From NCBI GenBank assembly GCA_028875875.1, contig JAGWUV010000003.1, forward strand, positions 62,001 through 126,000: a stretch of 64,000 bases of DNA. Direction: 5' to 3'. Below the pieces are notes generated by a model that saw only the letters and a list, made by a program, of their open reading frames with translations, was not told the origin of the DNA and did not search any database. Below, one piece after another: positions 1 through 8,931 of this stretch. The position numbers were made by a program, and so were the translations under genes. Position 1 is the stretch's first letter; the number at the start of each line of letters is the position of its first letter. This stretch comes from Bacteroidota bacterium. Its GTDB lineage: Bacteria; Bacteroidota; Bacteroidia; Chitinophagales; Chitinophagaceae.

Positions 1-1323
1 GCCAGCGGGGGAAAAGATTACCTCGTAAACATTCAGCAAAGAGAGGCCGACAGAACAGGTATCAGTTCTCTAAAAATTGGTTTCAACAACGTATTTGGCT
101 ACTATTTGGAAGTAACCAATTCACATAAATCGAAAGTACCGCAAGACTGGATTCGGAAGCAAACTCTTGCCAATGCGGAACGTTATATCACACCTGAGCT
201 GAAAGAATATGAAGAGAAGATCACCGGTGCGGAAGAAAAGATACTGGCCATAGAACTTGCCTTGTATGATGCGCTGTTAATGGCTTTGCAGGATTATATC
301 GCCCCGATACAGGTGAACGGTAATATCATTGCGATACTCGATTGCCTGATTTGTTTTGCAGAGAATGCGTTGAAATTTCAATACAAAAAACCACAACTGC
401 ATGAAGGATTGGAACTGGAATTAAAAGAAAGCCGCCATCCTGTTATCGAACGCAATTTACCTGTGGGAGAAAGTTATATTGATAATGATATTTTCTTAGA
501 TCCTTCGGCGCAACAGATCATTATTCTTACCGGTCCGAATATGAGTGGTAAGAGTGCTATTCTCAGGCAAACAGCATTGATCACCCTCATGGCACATATG
601 GGAAGTTTTGTGCCTGCTTCATTGGCCAGGATTCCATTGACAGATAAAATATTTACACGTGTAGGTGCCAGCGATAATTTAAGCGGAGGCGAAAGTACCT
701 TTATGGTGGAGATGAATGAAACGGCTAGCATTATCAACAACATTTCACAACGCAGTTTGATTTTATTGGATGAGATTGGAAGAGGAACTTCTACTTACGA
801 TGGTATTTCTATTGCCTGGAGCATTGTTGAATATTTACACAGCTCCCCCGCATCCCCTAAAACTTTATTTGCAACACACTACCACGAACTGAATGAACTG
901 GAAGAACGTTTGTCAAGGGTAAAGAACTATCATGTAACGAATAAAGAGGTGGGCAATAAAATCATTTTCCTGCGTAAACTGTCCCCCGGTGGCAGCACAC
1001 ATAGTTTTGGTATACATGTAGCCAAGATGGCGGGCATGCCTCCTGCATTGATCGAAAGAGCTAATATCATTTTACAGCAGTTAGAAGAAAGCAGGGAACA
1101 GAAAACAGGTGAGGCAGACGAGGCTAAATTGAAAAGTCATAAAACAAAAATGAATGAGGCTATTAAAAATATTGCCGCCCCGCAAATGCAGCTTTCTATT
1201 TTTGATGCTCATTCTCAAACTTTTGATGATATCAGGAAATTATTGAGTGAAATAGACATCAACCGCCTTACGCCTGTTGAAGCATTGATGAAATTGAATG
1301 AGATAAAAGGGATGATAAAATAA
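1..1323 (+). CDS. mutS: DNA mismatch repair ATPase MutS, C-terminal part (5' end outside window)
   Basis: MutS binds mismatched DNA and uses ATP to recruit MutL. The frame is open from base 1, before the first ATG at 106, so about 440 residues of a roughly 870-residue protein are visible. They cover the end of the lever/clamp region ([17 protein letters not shown] near the start) and the whole ATPase domain. Seen directly: Walker A GPNMSGKS (bases 532-555), the ABC-type signature region [11 protein letters not shown], Walker [17 protein letters not shown], and the switch His in FATHYHEL. The C-terminal tail ends in the helical dimerisation region. It converges with the next gene, with a 9-bp gap between stop codons. 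Nothing abnormal is seen; family assignment is firm. Confidence 0.97.
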   Translation, partial: ASGGKDYLVNIQQREADRTGISSLKIGFNNVFGYYLEVTNSHKSKVPQDWIRKQTLANAERYITPELKEYEEKITGAEEKILAIELALYDALLMALQDYIAPIQVNGNIIAILDCLICFAENALKFQYKKPQLHEGLELELKESRHPVIERNLPVGESYIDNDIFLDPSAQQIIILTGPNMSGKSAILRQTALITLMAHMGSFVPASLARIPLTDKIFTRVGASDNLSGGESTFMVEMNETASIINNISQRSLILLDEIGRGTSTYDGISIAWSIVEYLHSSPASPKTLFATHYHELNELEERLSRVKNYHVTNKEVGNKIIFLRKLSPGGSTHSFGIHVAKMAGMPPALIERANIILQQLEESREQKTGEADEAKLKSHKTKMNEAIKNIAAPQMQLSIFDAHSQTFDDIRKLLSEIDINRLTPVEALMKLNEIKGMIK

Positions 1324-1332
1324 TAAGTTTTC

Positions 1333-2517
1333 TTACATATAACTCAGCCACCATTTTTTATTAGAAGATTTGTACCGATCATATCTTTTGCAAATAGGAT
1401 ACAATATCGCAATCACGATAATCCACAACAGATACACCACCCATAAAGGGTATCCCCAATGCATCGGTCTGAATAAAAATGGTACATTACTGTCCACTAT
1501 CTGCTGCATACCGTTTCCCGAAATAAAGAATAAGATCACGCCGATAGTGTGAATCAACAAAACATGAATGGTATAATAGAACATAGGTACTCTTCCAAAT
1601 ACGATAAAGAAATCAGCCACGGCCCCTTTCCAATTTTCTGTCAATGCCAATACAATTAATGCAGGGCCTATCGTAACGCATAGATATAAAAGTGATGGCG
1701 GATACTTTGTAACATTAAAGAAAGATAATACAGTATAAACAGAGCCCCTTGGTTGCGCACTCCACAAAGCAGCATCACCATATACATTAACAAAGCGAAG
1801 AATTAAAAATACAAGAACAACCATAGTACCAGTTAACAATAAATTTTTCTTTCGTTTAGCAACATCGAAATCCTTTACAAACCAGGTACCCAAACAATAT
1901 CCTAACATCATTACTGCAGGCCAGGGAATAATTGGATAAAAAAAGAAAATGGAATGCTCCGGGGCAATCATCCTATCAGAAGGCTGGTGCAGTATCGACC
2001 ATAGCAACGGGGCTTTACTAGCATCTGTATAATTAAACCGATCTAAGTAATTATGCCCGCAAACAATGAGTAAGCCAATCATAAAAATGACCCTCACTGG
2101 CAGGTAAATCATAGCAGACATTACCAACATAGAAATACCAATTACCCAAATCACCTGCAAGGCTATAGAATTATAAAACGGGTTAAACGTCCAGAATAAA
2201 TTATTGAATACGATCTCGAACAACACCAACCATAAACCTCTTGTGAACAGAAAATAAGAGAGTTCTTTTTTTGTTTTTCGTTGCGACTGCAAGAAGATGG
2301 ATGTGCCCGATAAAAATACGAAAGTTGGTGCACAGAAATGTGTAATGAATCTTGTAAAAAACAATACAGGCGTTGTTGTAGCCAAATTTGTAGGATCATC
2401 ATCAAAGGCATGGATATGTGTAAAATCTCTTACATGATCAAGTGCCATAATAACCATCACCAAACCTCGCAAAAGGTCAATACTCAATATTCGCCGGGAG
2501 AGGGTCGCTGGATTCAT
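1333..2517 (-). CDS. DUF1624 / heparan-alpha-glucosaminide N-acetyltransferase-like membrane protein
   Basis: A 394-residue polytopic inner-membrane protein. The N-terminus carries the family signature LLRGLVMVIMALDHVRDF followed by about ten hydrophobic segments, matching DUF1624/COG3503. Relatives include the eukaryotic lysosomal enzyme that transfers acetyl groups from acetyl-CoA across a membrane to terminal glucosamine; bacterial members are mostly uncharacterised, so the substrate here is inference. An early His (ALDHVRD) and the FLSGTS motif match the family. The gene is transcribed divergently from a secreted GH18 chitinase, which fits a role with amino-sugar material but does not prove it. 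Start is the ATG at 2517; no other in-frame start nearby looks better. Confidence 0.85.
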   Translation of the reverse strand: MNPATLSRRILSIDLLRGLVMVIMALDHVRDFTHIHAFDDDPTNLATTTPVLFFTRFITHFCAPTFVFLSGTSIFLQSQRKTKKELSYFLFTRGLWLVLFEIVFNNLFWTFNPFYNSIALQVIWVIGISMLVMSAMIYLPVRVIFMIGLLIVCGHNYLDRFNYTDASKAPLLWSILHQPSDRMIAPEHSIFFFYPIIPWPAVMMLGYCLGTWFVKDFDVAKRKKNLLLTGTMVVLVFLILRFVNVYGDAALWSAQPRGSVYTVLSFFNVTKYPPSLLYLCVTIGPALIVLALTENWKGAVADFFIVFGRVPMFYYTIHVLLIHTIGVILFFISGNGMQQIVDSNVPFLFRPMHWGYPLWVVYLLWIIVIAILYPICKRYDRYKSSNKKWWLSYM

Positions 2518-2648
2518 GGTGTTTATTTATTCTTTAAATATAATAAGAGATTCCGGCGAATGCAAGTAAGTGTTAAATCTGTTGGAACAATAACTCAATT
2601 AGCTAATTTTAAAAAACAGAAAATCTTTCAACCTAAACACCTAAACAA

Positions 2649-3761
2649 ATGAGAAGAGCAGTGTTATGTACACTACTGTTGCTTTCATTATATGCTGAAG
2701 ATACACTTGCACAGGAGAATCCGAAAAACTTCAATGTTATTGGCTATTATGCCGGCAAAGCTTCCATGATTGATAGTTTTCACCTGGAAAAACTAGATCG
2801 TTTCATATATTGTTTTGCCCACTTAAATGCGAACCAAATAGCGTTGAGCAATACAAACGATACGGCTGCATTGCAAAAAGCAGTAGAATTGAAAAATACT
2901 AAATACCCAAACCTAAAAGTGATGGTATCGATGGGGGGATGGACCGGTTGCTCTACCTGTTCAGAAGTATTTCAATCTGATAAAGGAAGAAAAGAATTTG
3001 CCCAATCTGTAAGCAGCCTGATAAAAAGTTTTAGTCTTGACGGCTTCGATCTCGACTGGGAATATCCTGTGATACCCGGGCCACCTAATCAGCCTTTTTC
3101 CCCTAATGACAAAAACAATCTAACCCAATTATTAAAAATACTCCGCGAAACCCTTGGCCCGAAAAAAGAGATCAGCTTTACAGCAGGTGGCTTTACGAAC
3201 TTCATAGAACATGCGGTAGACTGGAAAGCAGTGATGCCTTATGTGAACAGGGTGAATGTAATGACATACGATATGGTTACAGGATATTCAACTGAAACAG
3301 GCCATCACACCGCATTATTCTCAAACAGCAAGCAAAAAGAATCCATACAGCATGCCATTCAAATGCTAACTACATTGCAGGTACACAATTCGAAAATTGT
3401 TATTGGCGCTGCTTTTTATGCAAGGGCCTGGGAAAATGTTACTAAGAACAATAATGGTCTTTACCAAAAGGGGGATTTCAAAATGGCAATCCCTTACAAA
3501 GATATTGAATCAAACTTTCCATCAGACAGTGGATTTGTGTATCACTGGGATAATATTTCTAAAGCACCTTATTTATATAGTGCCCATAAAAAATGGTTTG
3601 TTACTTATGACGACAGTAAATCCGTTCGCCTGAAAACCTTGTATGCATTACAGCATCACTTGAATGGTATTATGTTTTGGCAGTTGGGAGATGACCGGAC
3701 CGACAGCAAAGCCTTACTTGATGTAATTGATGAAATCAGGAAAAAATACCACCGTATGTGA
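2649..3761 (+). CDS. Secreted GH18 chitinase
   Basis: A 370-residue glycoside hydrolase family 18 enzyme expected to cleave beta-1,4-GlcNAc polymers outside the cytoplasm. A signal peptide (RRAVLCTLLLLSLYAEDTLA) ends near residue 21. The TIM-barrel markers are all present: substrate motif SMGG at 94-97, catalytic DGFDLDWEYP at 131-140 with the acid Glu at 138, MTYD at 205-208, and a late GIMFWQLGDD strand with the conserved Trp. There is no carbohydrate-binding module and no type-IX-secretion C-terminal domain, so the enzyme probably stays periplasmic or is exported by another route. Two cysteines (GCSTC, about 101 and 104) could form a disulfide. Divergent from the DUF1624 gene. Confidence 0.93.
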   Translation: MRRAVLCTLLLLSLYAEDTLAQENPKNFNVIGYYAGKASMIDSFHLEKLDRFIYCFAHLNANQIALSNTNDTAALQKAVELKNTKYPNLKVMVSMGGWTGCSTCSEVFQSDKGRKEFAQSVSSLIKSFSLDGFDLDWEYPVIPGPPNQPFSPNDKNNLTQLLKILRETLGPKKEISFTAGGFTNFIEHAVDWKAVMPYVNRVNVMTYDMVTGYSTETGHHTALFSNSKQKESIQHAIQMLTTLQVHNSKIVIGAAFYARAWENVTKNNNGLYQKGDFKMAIPYKDIESNFPSDSGFVYHWDNISKAPYLYSAHKKWFVTYDDSKSVRLKTLYALQHHLNGIMFWQLGDDRTDSKALLDVIDEIRKKYHRM

Positions 3762-3931
3762 GAATGCATTAGGTGAACCGTACTTTTTTATAAGTGCTAT
3801 CAATTTTCCCTACAAAATTTCTGAGACTTATGCAACTGACAGATATCAGTTCCAGGCTTTTTGTCCAGCTTTACCTTTAGCACAATCCATTAACATTTAT
3901 TGTGAAAAGAAGAATCAAATACTACAGGCTC

Positions 3932-5452
3932 ATGTGGTTAAAACATGATTTGCCTGCGGGATTATCCGTTTTCCTGGTAGCGCTCCCCTTATGCTTAGGT
4001 ATTTCATTAGCCTCCGGTGCACCATTATACTCGGGTATTATTTCAGGCATTATCGGCGGTTTGATCGTTTCATTGATAAGCGGTTCTGCGTTAGGTGTTT
4101 CAGGGCCTGCAGCTGGTCTTTCAACGGTTGTCGCTGCTTCAATCGCATCACAGGGCAGCTATTCTATATTCCTTCTCTCGGTAATTGTGGCCGGCATTTT
4201 CCAGTTACTGCTTGCCTTATTGCGGTTGGGGGTAATTGCCAATTATTTTCCTTCCGCCGTTATTAAAGGAATGCTCGCCGCTATTGGCATTATTCTTATA
4301 TCGAAACAGATTCCGGTGGCTATTGGTTATGATCAGCCTGACTTTTGGAACAGTGGCTTCATCAGCATTTTCACCTCCTCCCGTTTTTTTAGCAGCTTCG
4401 ATTTTTTTCACCACCATACCAGTGCAGGTGCTATTACTATTTCCATCTCAGCATTGATCGTTTATCTTATTCTCAAAAAATATTTTCCTAAAAGGCATAC
4501 CTTATTGCCGGCCCCCCTGCTAATGGTAACCATAGGCATACTCATCAACTTTGGATTTGGATACATTGCAGATAAACTGATGCTGAAACCTACACAACTG
4601 GTGAATATTCCAGGGAATATTTTTAGCCAAGTATCCTTCCCAAGTTTTCCTCATTTATTTACTAACGGACAGGTATGGAAAGATGGTTTGATCATGGGTT
4701 TACTTGCTACACTTGAAACACTGTTATGTGTTGAAGCCATTGATAAACTGGATATCAGGAACCGTATCACACCTGTAAACCGTGAATTATTTGCACAAGG
4801 TATTGGCAATGTTTTATGTGGTTTACTGGGAGCCATTCCTATCACAGCCGTGATTGTTCGGGGATCAGCTAATGTTGATGCCGGCGGCAGAAGTAAACTC
4901 TCCTCCTTTACACATGGCGCCTTCTTATTACTCTGTGTACTGCTCATCCCTTTTGTATTGAACACTATTCCCTATGCTGCATTGGCCGCAGTTTTGATAA
5001 TTACAGGATACAATCTTACACAACCGAAATTGTATTCTAATATGTGGAGTTTGGGATGGAAACAATTCCTGCCATTCATACTGACTATTGTAGTAATCCT
5101 GGCAACAGACCTGCTGATTGGTGTGTGTATCGGGTTGTTACTATCTATTTACTTTATCATTCAAAATAATTTCAAAGCAGAATATAAAATTCAACATACA
5201 AAACAACACGAAACAAATGTTTACTGCATTAAGTTGAATTCTAATGTTACCTTCCTTAATAAAGTAAACCTGAAAGAAGCTTTGGATAAGATACCCGAAT
5301 ACTCAGTGCTTACTATAGATGGCGGAGAATGTAATTTTATTGATTATGATATTTTAGAAATTATTAGTGAATACAGCCAGAAAGCACACGACAGGCATAT
5401 AGAATTGCATTTGAATGGAATTGAAAAGGTTAATATAACGGCTATTCACTAA
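3932..5452 (+). CDS. SulP family anion transporter with STAS domain
   Basis: A 506-residue SulP/SLC26-type transporter, likely moving sulfate, bicarbonate or another anion across the inner membrane. The N-terminus LPAGLSVFLVALPLCLGISL begins the first helix, and about a dozen hydrophobic segments follow. A cytoplasmic STAS-like domain covers the last 80 or so residues (from about KLNSNVTFLNKVNLKEAL). The frame extends to a GTG at 3902, but the ATG at 3932 is preferred because family members commonly begin just before this helix. The upstream 170 bp (3762-3931) hold no recognisable gene. No carbonic anhydrase gene adjoins it, so substrate cannot be inferred from context. Confidence 0.88.
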   Translation: MWLKHDLPAGLSVFLVALPLCLGISLASGAPLYSGIISGIIGGLIVSLISGSALGVSGPAAGLSTVVAASIASQGSYSIFLLSVIVAGIFQLLLALLRLGVIANYFPSAVIKGMLAAIGIILISKQIPVAIGYDQPDFWNSGFISIFTSSRFFSSFDFFHHHTSAGAITISISALIVYLILKKYFPKRHTLLPAPLLMVTIGILINFGFGYIADKLMLKPTQLVNIPGNIFSQVSFPSFPHLFTNGQVWKDGLIMGLLATLETLLCVEAIDKLDIRNRITPVNRELFAQGIGNVLCGLLGAIPITAVIVRGSANVDAGGRSKLSSFTHGAFLLLCVLLIPFVLNTIPYAALAAVLIITGYNLTQPKLYSNMWSLGWKQFLPFILTIVVILATDLLIGVCIGLLLSIYFIIQNNFKAEYKIQHTKQHETNVYCIKLNSNVTFLNKVNLKEALDKIPEYSVLTIDGGECNFIDYDILEIISEYSQKAHDRHIELHLNGIEKVNITAIH

Positions 5453-5457
5453 AAATA

Positions 5458-5487
5458 AAGCGCTGGTATTATACGATACCAGCGCTT
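5458..5487. terminator. Hairpin after SulP gene
   Basis: A perfect 12-bp stem (AAGCGCTGGTAT with its complement) around a 6-nt loop, starting 5 bp after the SulP stop. There is no long T run on the plus side, so it may act as an mRNA 3' end stabiliser as much as an intrinsic terminator. The minus-strand FAS1 gene also ends toward it. Confidence 0.6.
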
Positions 5488-5557
5488 ACGATTATGTTAG
5501 GGACAAAGTTTTTCAGAAATATTGGATACGATTGGATATTAGATTTTAAACCAAGCC

Positions 5558-6106
5558 TTATTTAGGCATTACTACGGTATCGATCACATGAATCACGCCA
5601 TTACTTTGATAAACATCTTTGATGGTAACAGTAGCATAACCACCTTTCTCATCCCATACCATTAACTTACCGTTTTTCATAGAGAATTTTAATACACCGC
5701 CTTCTACTGTTTTTAACTCAGCGGTACCTTTTCCTTCTTTAATTAGCTTGGCAATAGACTTAGCATCGTATTTTCCTGCAACAACATGGTAGGTAAGGAT
5801 TTTAGTTAGCGTTGCCTTATTCTCTGGTTTTACCAATGTTTCAACAGTACCTGCCGGTAATTTATTAAAGGCTTCGTTGGTGGGAGCAAACACAGTAAAA
5901 GGTCCCGCACTCTCCAATGTTTCCACTAAACCGGCTGCTTTCACTGCTGCTACTAAAGTGGTATGATCCTTAGAATTTACCGCATTCTGAACGATGTTCT
6001 TAGAAGGGTACATAGGTGCTCCACCAACTTCTACTGTTTTTTCTTTCTGTGCCATTGAAGCATTTAAAACCAATGCTGACATTAATAGTAAAGCAAGTTT
6101 TTTCAT
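5558..6106 (-). CDS. Secreted fasciclin (FAS1) domain protein
   Basis: 182 residues with signal peptide [20 protein letters not shown] and one FAS1 domain from about residue 35 to the end. Family marks are visible: [15 protein letters not shown] (the H1-type motif), [13 protein letters not shown] (the H2-type YHV motif) and the closing strand [14 protein letters not shown]. Single-domain FAS1 proteins are usually secreted or surface adhesion/matrix proteins; the ligand is unknown. It stands alone, convergent with SulP and divergent from the LacI-type regulator. The ATG at 6106 gives a complete signal peptide, so the start is clear. Confidence 0.93.
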   Translation of the reverse strand: MKKLALLLMSALVLNASMAQKEKTVEVGGAPMYPSKNIVQNAVNSKDHTTLVAAVKAAGLVETLESAGPFTVFAPTNEAFNKLPAGTVETLVKPENKATLTKILTYHVVAGKYDAKSIAKLIKEGKGTAELKTVEGGVLKFSMKNGKLMVWDEKGGYATVTIKDVYQSNGVIHVIDTVVMPK

Positions 6107-6269
6107 ACGTTTATTTTATTTTTTTGAATGATTGGATAATACAGATACGGTGTTGGGAGATCCTTGGTTTTGCAGATCCTAAAAAAAATTTAAAGAAGAT
6201 TTTAATCCGGCATTAATCAATACTCATCTCCATCTAATAATTATACATATGAAACAAAGCGAGTTCATC

Positions 6270-6277
6270 AAACGTTT
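6270..6277. promoter_or_regulatory. Possible LacI-type operator
   Basis: The 8-bp palindrome AAACGTTT with a central CG lies about 30 bp before the ATG of a LacI-family gene. A central CG flanked by A/T is typical of LacI-family operators. The arms do not extend well beyond 8 bp, so this is a weak candidate for autoregulation. Confidence 0.25.
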
Positions 6278-6305
6278 TGTATACTTGTAATTATTATTGC
6301 TTGCC

Positions 6306-7301
6306 ATGAAGAATACCAATACGCTTAAACATCTCTCAGAGGTTTTAAATATTAGCATTTCCACCGTTTCAAGAGCTTTAAAAAATCATCCTGACATTTC
6401 GCAACATACTAAGAAAAAAGTACAGGAATTGGCTGCAGCAATGGATTACGAACCTAATTCCCTTGCCGTACAGTTACGCACCAAAGAAAGCAGGTTGCTG
6501 GGCGTTCTTGTTCCTCACATCAACAACTTTTTCTATGATTCATTTATTGCGGCAGTAGAGGAAGAGGCCAGTTTATTAGGTTACTCTGTAATGATTATGC
6601 AAACGGGAGACAATGCCGACACAGAAGCCAGAAACCTTAAGCAGTTGAAAAAAAATCTTGTTTCAGGAATATTCGTGGCCATTAGTTCCGAAACAGACAA
6701 TATTACCCCTTTTCTAAAAATGCAGGAATCGAATATACCGGTAGTATTTTTTGATCGGGTTCCCGAAGGAAAGCATTTGAACAAGGTTTGCCTTGCTGAT
6801 CATGATGCAGCCAGCATTGCTGCCAATGCCATCATCAATGCAAACAAAAAAAACGTACTCGCATTGTTCGGGCATCCCAACCTATCTATTTCCAAACAAA
6901 GGCTTGCTTCTTTTAAACAGGTTTTTGAGCATAATGCGCCACAAACAAAACTTACTGTACTGCATCCGGACAATATGCAGTTTTCTAAGATTGCCGTAGA
7001 AGAAGCATTGGCTAAATCTGAAAGGCCTGATACTATTTTTTGTATGGGCGACCTTATTTTAATTGGAACGATGCAGGCCATTCATGAACGAAATCTACGC
7101 GTACCAGAAGACATCAGTGTTATCAGCATTAGCAATGGATTAATACCAACTTTATATAACCCCAAGATCACATATGTAGAAACAAGCGGTTACACTCTAG
7201 GGAAAGCAGCTTTCAAGAGAATGATGAGTTGCATGAACAACATTGCAGAAACTAGAGAAGTGTCTATCGAATCAGTTTTGGTGAAAGGTAACTCTTTGTG
7301 A
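6306..7301 (+). CDS. LacI family transcriptional regulator
   Basis: 331 residues. An N-terminal LacI helix-turn-helix (about residues 5-27, core SISTVSRALKNHPDIS) and hinge (NSLAVQLRTKESRLLGV) precede a periplasmic-binding-protein-like effector domain (FFYDSFIAAVEEEASLLGY, VVFFDRVPE, RVPEDISVISISNG). It should repress sugar or metabolite genes in response to an unknown ligand. The frame reaches a TTG at 6297, but the ATG at 6306 fits the family. No sugar-use operon adjoins it: the convergent neighbour is a GDPD lipoprotein whose stop abuts this one. The target may be remote or itself. Confidence 0.93.
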   Translation: MKNTNTLKHLSEVLNISISTVSRALKNHPDISQHTKKKVQELAAAMDYEPNSLAVQLRTKESRLLGVLVPHINNFFYDSFIAAVEEEASLLGYSVMIMQTGDNADTEARNLKQLKKNLVSGIFVAISSETDNITPFLKMQESNIPVVFFDRVPEGKHLNKVCLADHDAASIAANAIINANKKNVLALFGHPNLSISKQRLASFKQVFEHNAPQTKLTVLHPDNMQFSKIAVEEALAKSERPDTIFCMGDLILIGTMQAIHERNLRVPEDISVISISNGLIPTLYNPKITYVETSGYTLGKAAFKRMMSCMNNIAETREVSIESVLVKGNSL

Positions 7302-8213
7302 TTATCGTAAACGATTGTACAGGTCAGGATAATCAGATATCAGGCCATCAACACCCATTTTCTTAAGTCTTAGCATTGCGTCAACATCATCTACCGTCCA
7401 TGGTATCAATTTCATACCAAGTGCTTTGCATTGTTTTACCAATAATGCTGTAACAATCGTGTGCTCGGGTGAATAAATAGTAGGGATAAAACCCAATTGC
7501 TTTAGCCTTGCTGCTAAACCCTGTAAAGAAGGCGGCTCGAATAAATAAGCCGTTTTAATAGATGGATAATGTTCATGCAGGTATTGTAATGTTCTAATGT
7601 CGAATGATTGGATGATCACCCGTTCTTCGATTTTTTTTGCCTTCACAATCGCCATGATCAATTCAACAAAGGCTGCAGGTGCAGGATGAAAAACGCCATC
7701 GGTTGCAGGCTGGCTTTTGGTTTCTATATTATATTGAACCGGGTTAAGATGATGATTTATGCAATAGGCCTCAACACTGTCTATTACATCTGCCAGCCGG
7801 GGTTTATGTGCGGATATCTTTTGCTGCTTCGGGAACCGTGGATGCAGTTTTAAACCCACATCAAACTGCTGCGTTTGAGCATAACTCATGGTATAAATGT
7901 TCAGTTGCTTTTCTTCACCCTCACTCACATGTTTTCCATCGGGCCTGGTAGTGATTTCATGATTAAAAAAAGGTTCGTGGCTAATGATTACCTCATTATC
8001 TTTTGTAACCACGGCATCCATTTCAAGTGTTGTTACATGCAAATCCAAAGCCTTCATAAAGGCCGGTATCGTATTCTCCGGCATTAATCCACGGCAACCG
8101 CGATGTCCTTCATAATCGAATGGAATAGCGACACCTGCCTGCTGCATATGTTTACCTGTATTACAAGACATGGTTAACATCAACGATACAAAAAAAAGAA
8201 CAGACTTCATCAT
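7302..8213 (-). CDS. Glycerophosphodiester phosphodiesterase lipoprotein
   Basis: 303 residues. A lipobox-like LTMSC near residue 17 suggests a lipoprotein. The GDPD TIM barrel is clear: EGHRGCRGLMPENTIPAF holds the catalytic His-Arg and Glu-Asn pairs, TLEMDAVVTKDNEVIISHE supplies the metal-binding Glu/Asp and second His, and the closing VDGLISDYP is typical. It would hydrolyse glycerophosphodiesters from phospholipid breakdown to glycerol-3-phosphate and an alcohol, outside the cytoplasm. The start overlaps the end of the upstream PaiB-like gene by 4 bp (ATGA), indicating translational coupling, although no functional link between them is known to me. Confidence 0.93.
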   Translation of the reverse strand: MMKSVLFFVSLMLTMSCNTGKHMQQAGVAIPFDYEGHRGCRGLMPENTIPAFMKALDLHVTTLEMDAVVTKDNEVIISHEPFFNHEITTRPDGKHVSEGEEKQLNIYTMSYAQTQQFDVGLKLHPRFPKQQKISAHKPRLADVIDSVEAYCINHHLNPVQYNIETKSQPATDGVFHPAPAAFVELIMAIVKAKKIEERVIIQSFDIRTLQYLHEHYPSIKTAYLFEPPSLQGLAARLKQLGFIPTIYSPEHTIVTALLVKQCKALGMKLIPWTVDDVDAMLRLKKMGVDGLISDYPDLYNRLR

Positions 8214-8839
8214 TTAAACAATTGGTTCTTATTTGTTTTCATTTCTTCGGCAATGATGCGCTGTTCCGCATTACCCGCCTCTAAGTGCAGTATTATATTT
8301 TCATAACTTTTCTCATCTCGATTCTGGCTAAGTTTAAAAACATGCTGTATTGCTGTTAACCTTATCTTGTAGCCTACAATGGCTTTCATTTGCTGCTGCA
8401 CATATACGGGATCCATGTTTTTAACTGAAGCGGGTGAATGAGGATTCTCCTCGAAATGATCGGTTAATTCTATCAATAACCTATGCAATTCATCATCATC
8501 CATTTCTTCCACAATGCCTTTAGCATGTACTGCTTTATAGTTCCAGGTACTAGCCGTTTGCTGCTGTTGGTACCAGGATGCACTGACATAACTATGAGCA
8601 CCGTTGAAAATTACCAGCACATTTCTGTTTGCAGAAAATGCAAGTGTATGATCTTGTTTTCGTTTCGTATGCATATGCAACACAATAGCCGCCTCTTCTT
8701 CCTTCAATATAACCGGAACATGCGTGGCTACAGGTTCATTCTTTTCACTGATACCACAAATGATCACAAAAGGGTGAGCTTTCATGAAATCGATGATCTC
8801 TTTATTTTCATTTGCCTTAAAGTGCGGAACGTTATACAT
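8210..8839 (-). CDS. PaiB-like FMN-binding split-barrel protein
   Basis: 209 residues. It matches the FMN-binding negative transcriptional regulator (PaiB) family, named after Bacillus PaiB, with an FMN-binding split barrel. Recognisable parts are MYNVPHFKANE at the start, HVPVILKEE, HMHTKRKQDH, NGAHSYVSASWY, WNYKAVHAKG and the C-terminal helices. Many family members have not been shown to regulate transcription, so the function is uncertain. First gene of a two-gene unit with the GDPD lipoprotein (4-bp overlap). A terminator of the upstream mrp gene lies just before it. Confidence 0.88.
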   Translation of the reverse strand: MYNVPHFKANENKEIIDFMKAHPFVIICGISEKNEPVATHVPVILKEEEAAIVLHMHTKRKQDHTLAFSANRNVLVIFNGAHSYVSASWYQQQQTASTWNYKAVHAKGIVEEMDDDELHRLLIELTDHFEENPHSPASVKNMDPVYVQQQMKAIVGYKIRLTAIQHVFKLSQNRDEKSYENIILHLEAGNAEQRIIAEEMKTNKNQLFK

Positions 8840-8875
8840 CCTATGAAGTTATATAATGAACGGTGGTAAAATAAA

Positions 8876-8912
8876 AAAGAGTGATGAATACATCCGGCAC
8901 TCATCACTCTTT
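8876..8912 (-). terminator. Intrinsic terminator of mrp
   Basis: A 12-bp perfect stem (AAAGAGTGATGA with its complement) around a 13-nt loop lies 20 bp after the mrp stop. On the minus strand it is followed by TTTTTT-A-TTTT. Confidence 0.8.
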
Positions 8913-8931
8913 CAACTTTAAAGTAATAAAC

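Noticed and set aside
2338-2652. 104-codon plus-strand frame
   Set aside because: Antisense to the DUF1624 gene and running into the promoter region; no protein-like features.
3762-3931. Gap between chitinase and SulP, partly covered by a frame
   Set aside because: The frame overlaps the end of the chitinase in another phase and lacks protein-like composition; only a possible promoter region.
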